A DNA stretch of 64,000 nt from Entoloma clypeatum. Lineage: Eukaryota; Basidiomycota; Agaricomycetes; Agaricales; Entolomataceae. A program made the translations under genes and the position numbers. Shown here in pieces: positions 62,690 through 64,000 of the stretch. The notes beneath the pieces are model-generated. The model made no database searches and was not told where the DNA came from. It was given only the letters and a program-made list of their open reading frames with translations. The stretch is from NCBI GenBank assembly GCA_963565915.1, contig OY751491.1, positions 3,534,001-3,598,000 on the forward strand, in the 5' to 3' direction. Position 1 is the stretch's first letter. The number at the start of each line of letters is the position of its first letter.

Positions 62690-63040
62690 GGATAGCAGAG
62701 GGACTTGGGAAACGCTGGCAACAGCGAGTACCTGCCCACTCTACCCTGGTTGGCAAAGAACCGATCGAAAGATCTAGGTTCTGAGTCTTACTTCTTCACA
62801 TATGAACCTGGGAACGTCATTACGACAAGTACCTGTCATGAGGCGTCCCTAAGGGGATTGACATAGTACACTCCATGTGGAAACGTTGATCGCACCTTAT
62901 ACGTTTCTGACATATAAAGGGTTTTCCCATGACCGCTATTCCTGAAGGGAATATGTCATAAGGAATCATTCAATTGTTTTCTCGAATCATATTCATAAAC
63001 ACATCACTGATTGGGAACCCTTTTTTTAGATTCATCTACA

Positions 63041-64000
63041 ATGTCTACCTCTCGCTCCGCCATGGACACCATCACCACCTTTGACGGTATTGACTACCAA
63101 AGCTGGGCAGAAAAGATGAAGTCCTATCTTCTCCATCAAGGAGTCTGGCGCATTGTATCTGGCGACATCGTCCGCCCTGACATCGCCGACTTTACCACCA
63201 CGGTCTCCACCCCTGGGGCCACTGCTACCGCCCCTCCCATCCTGGCTACCACGGTCGACCAGCCCGGCTTCCGCAAGGAAGAGAAAGCCTGGATCAGGGA
63301 CGACGACATAGCTCTCGGGGCGATACGCCTGAAGGTCTCTGAGGCGATCAGACGCCACATCAAGGACAGCACCTCGGCACTTGACGCCTGGAAAACGTTA
63401 AAAGATACCTACTCCAAGGTATCCCCGGCTGTTATCTTCGGCGACTTCAAAGCCGAGTACCTCGCAAAACAATGCTGACGAGCAGCCTAACTCGACCGAC
63501 CCGAGTACCGCTTCTGAAAAGAAGAAGGGAAAGGGACGATGGCGCAACCAGAAGAAATGCGCCAACAACGCGGACAACGAGTCCGACCAAGCCGAGGAGA
63601 TGGTCGAGTTCATCGCACCAGCTATTGAGCACATCCCTCGTCGTCCTGCTCCTTGTCCCCTCCCTCCTCGTCAACGTGCCCCTTGCCCTCTCCCTCCTCA
63701 TCATACGCCATCTTTCACCACCGTAACTGGTCGCGGAAAGACCTCCTTCACTGCACAGCCTGAGTCAGAAAGGATGCAGTCACTACTGCAACGCATGAAC
63801 CCTCCTCCTTCCCAGTACACCGGGCTTCCTTCTGGAAAGCCGTCAGTGTGGAAAAAGAACGAGAGGGTGCGAAAGCTCGCCCGAGAGATCGGCACACAAC
63901 CCTCTGGATCGAACCTTCGAATCCTAGATACCATCATTCCTGACATCGACGAAAGGCCGGCTAAACAGCGTCGCGTAGCCCCGTTGATAGAAGAATCACT
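63041..64000 (+). pseudogene. Copia gag region, frame broken, runs off the window
   Basis: From ATG 63041 a gag N-terminus (TTFDGIDYQSWAEKMKSYLL, then LGAIRLKVSEAIRRHIKDST and DAWKTLKDTYSKV) ends at a TGA at 63476-63478. In the +1 frame from about 63,470 an open frame continues to the window edge (DEQPNSTDPSTASEKKKGKG and a basic, Pro-rich stretch). The middle of gag is missing at the junction, so an internal deletion with frameshift is likely. A zinc knuckle was not seen. Confidence 0.65.

Noticed and set aside
1..64000. CRISPR arrays, bacterial operons, tRNA or rRNA genes
   Set aside because: The window is clearly fungal nuclear DNA; no regular short repeats with spacers and no cloverleaf-like sequence were found by eye.

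Overview
The window is nuclear DNA of a filamentous basidiomycete, most likely an Agaricomycete. Genes are packed on both strands and broken by many short GT-AG introns of about 45-70 bp. The gene types fit: a large PDR-type ABC transporter, an expanded-family G-alpha subunit, NACHT-WD40 and Crinkler proteins, F-box proteins and fungal transposons. Gene models below were built by joining exons by eye, keeping the frame and requiring GT..AG borders. No alignment or RNA evidence was available.

Layout. 1-5.9 kb holds two housekeeping genes on the minus strand: an EST1/SMG7-like protein running off the left edge and a Rad5/Rad16-type SNF2 ATPase. 5.9-28.3 kb is an accessory island. It contains a short inverted-repeat element, three or four diverged copies of a dispersed repeat, a NACHT-WD40 NLR-like gene, a Crinkler-type NTPase-nuclease gene bracketed by direct repeats, a DIRS-type reverse transcriptase domain encoded as the last exon of a gene with a long train of mini-exons, a broken and partly inverted piece of the NLR gene, and a decayed MFS transporter. 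29.1-38.4 kb has an intact MFS (ACS family) transporter with micro-exons, then a PDR ABC transporter lying between 52/53-bp inverted repeats next to a decayed transposase. 38.9-45.9 kb holds a short-chain dehydrogenase, an F-box protein, an unknown disordered protein and a G-alpha subunit. 46.6-50.6 kb has two tandem aquaglyceroporins. 51.8-56.8 kb has an amidase, ISD11, RCF1 and a bHLH factor. 57.1-60.9 kb has two tandem beta-lactamase-fold serine hydrolases. The right end has transposon debris and the 5' end of a Ty1/copia retrotransposon.

How it fits together. The NLR and Crinkler genes are of the kinds linked to fungal self/non-self recognition and programmed cell death; they sit side by side on the plus strand inside repeats. 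The transporter block (MFS, ABC, aquaglyceroporins) and the amidase and serine hydrolases suggest nutrient and xenobiotic handling. ISD11 and RCF1 are convergent mitochondrial genes. Three cases of local duplication (MFS pair, aquaglyceroporin pair, hydrolase pair) and one of tandem exon duplication show that the region is actively reshaped. The best candidates for something new are the mini-exon reverse transcriptase gene and the ABC transporter enclosed by transposon ends.
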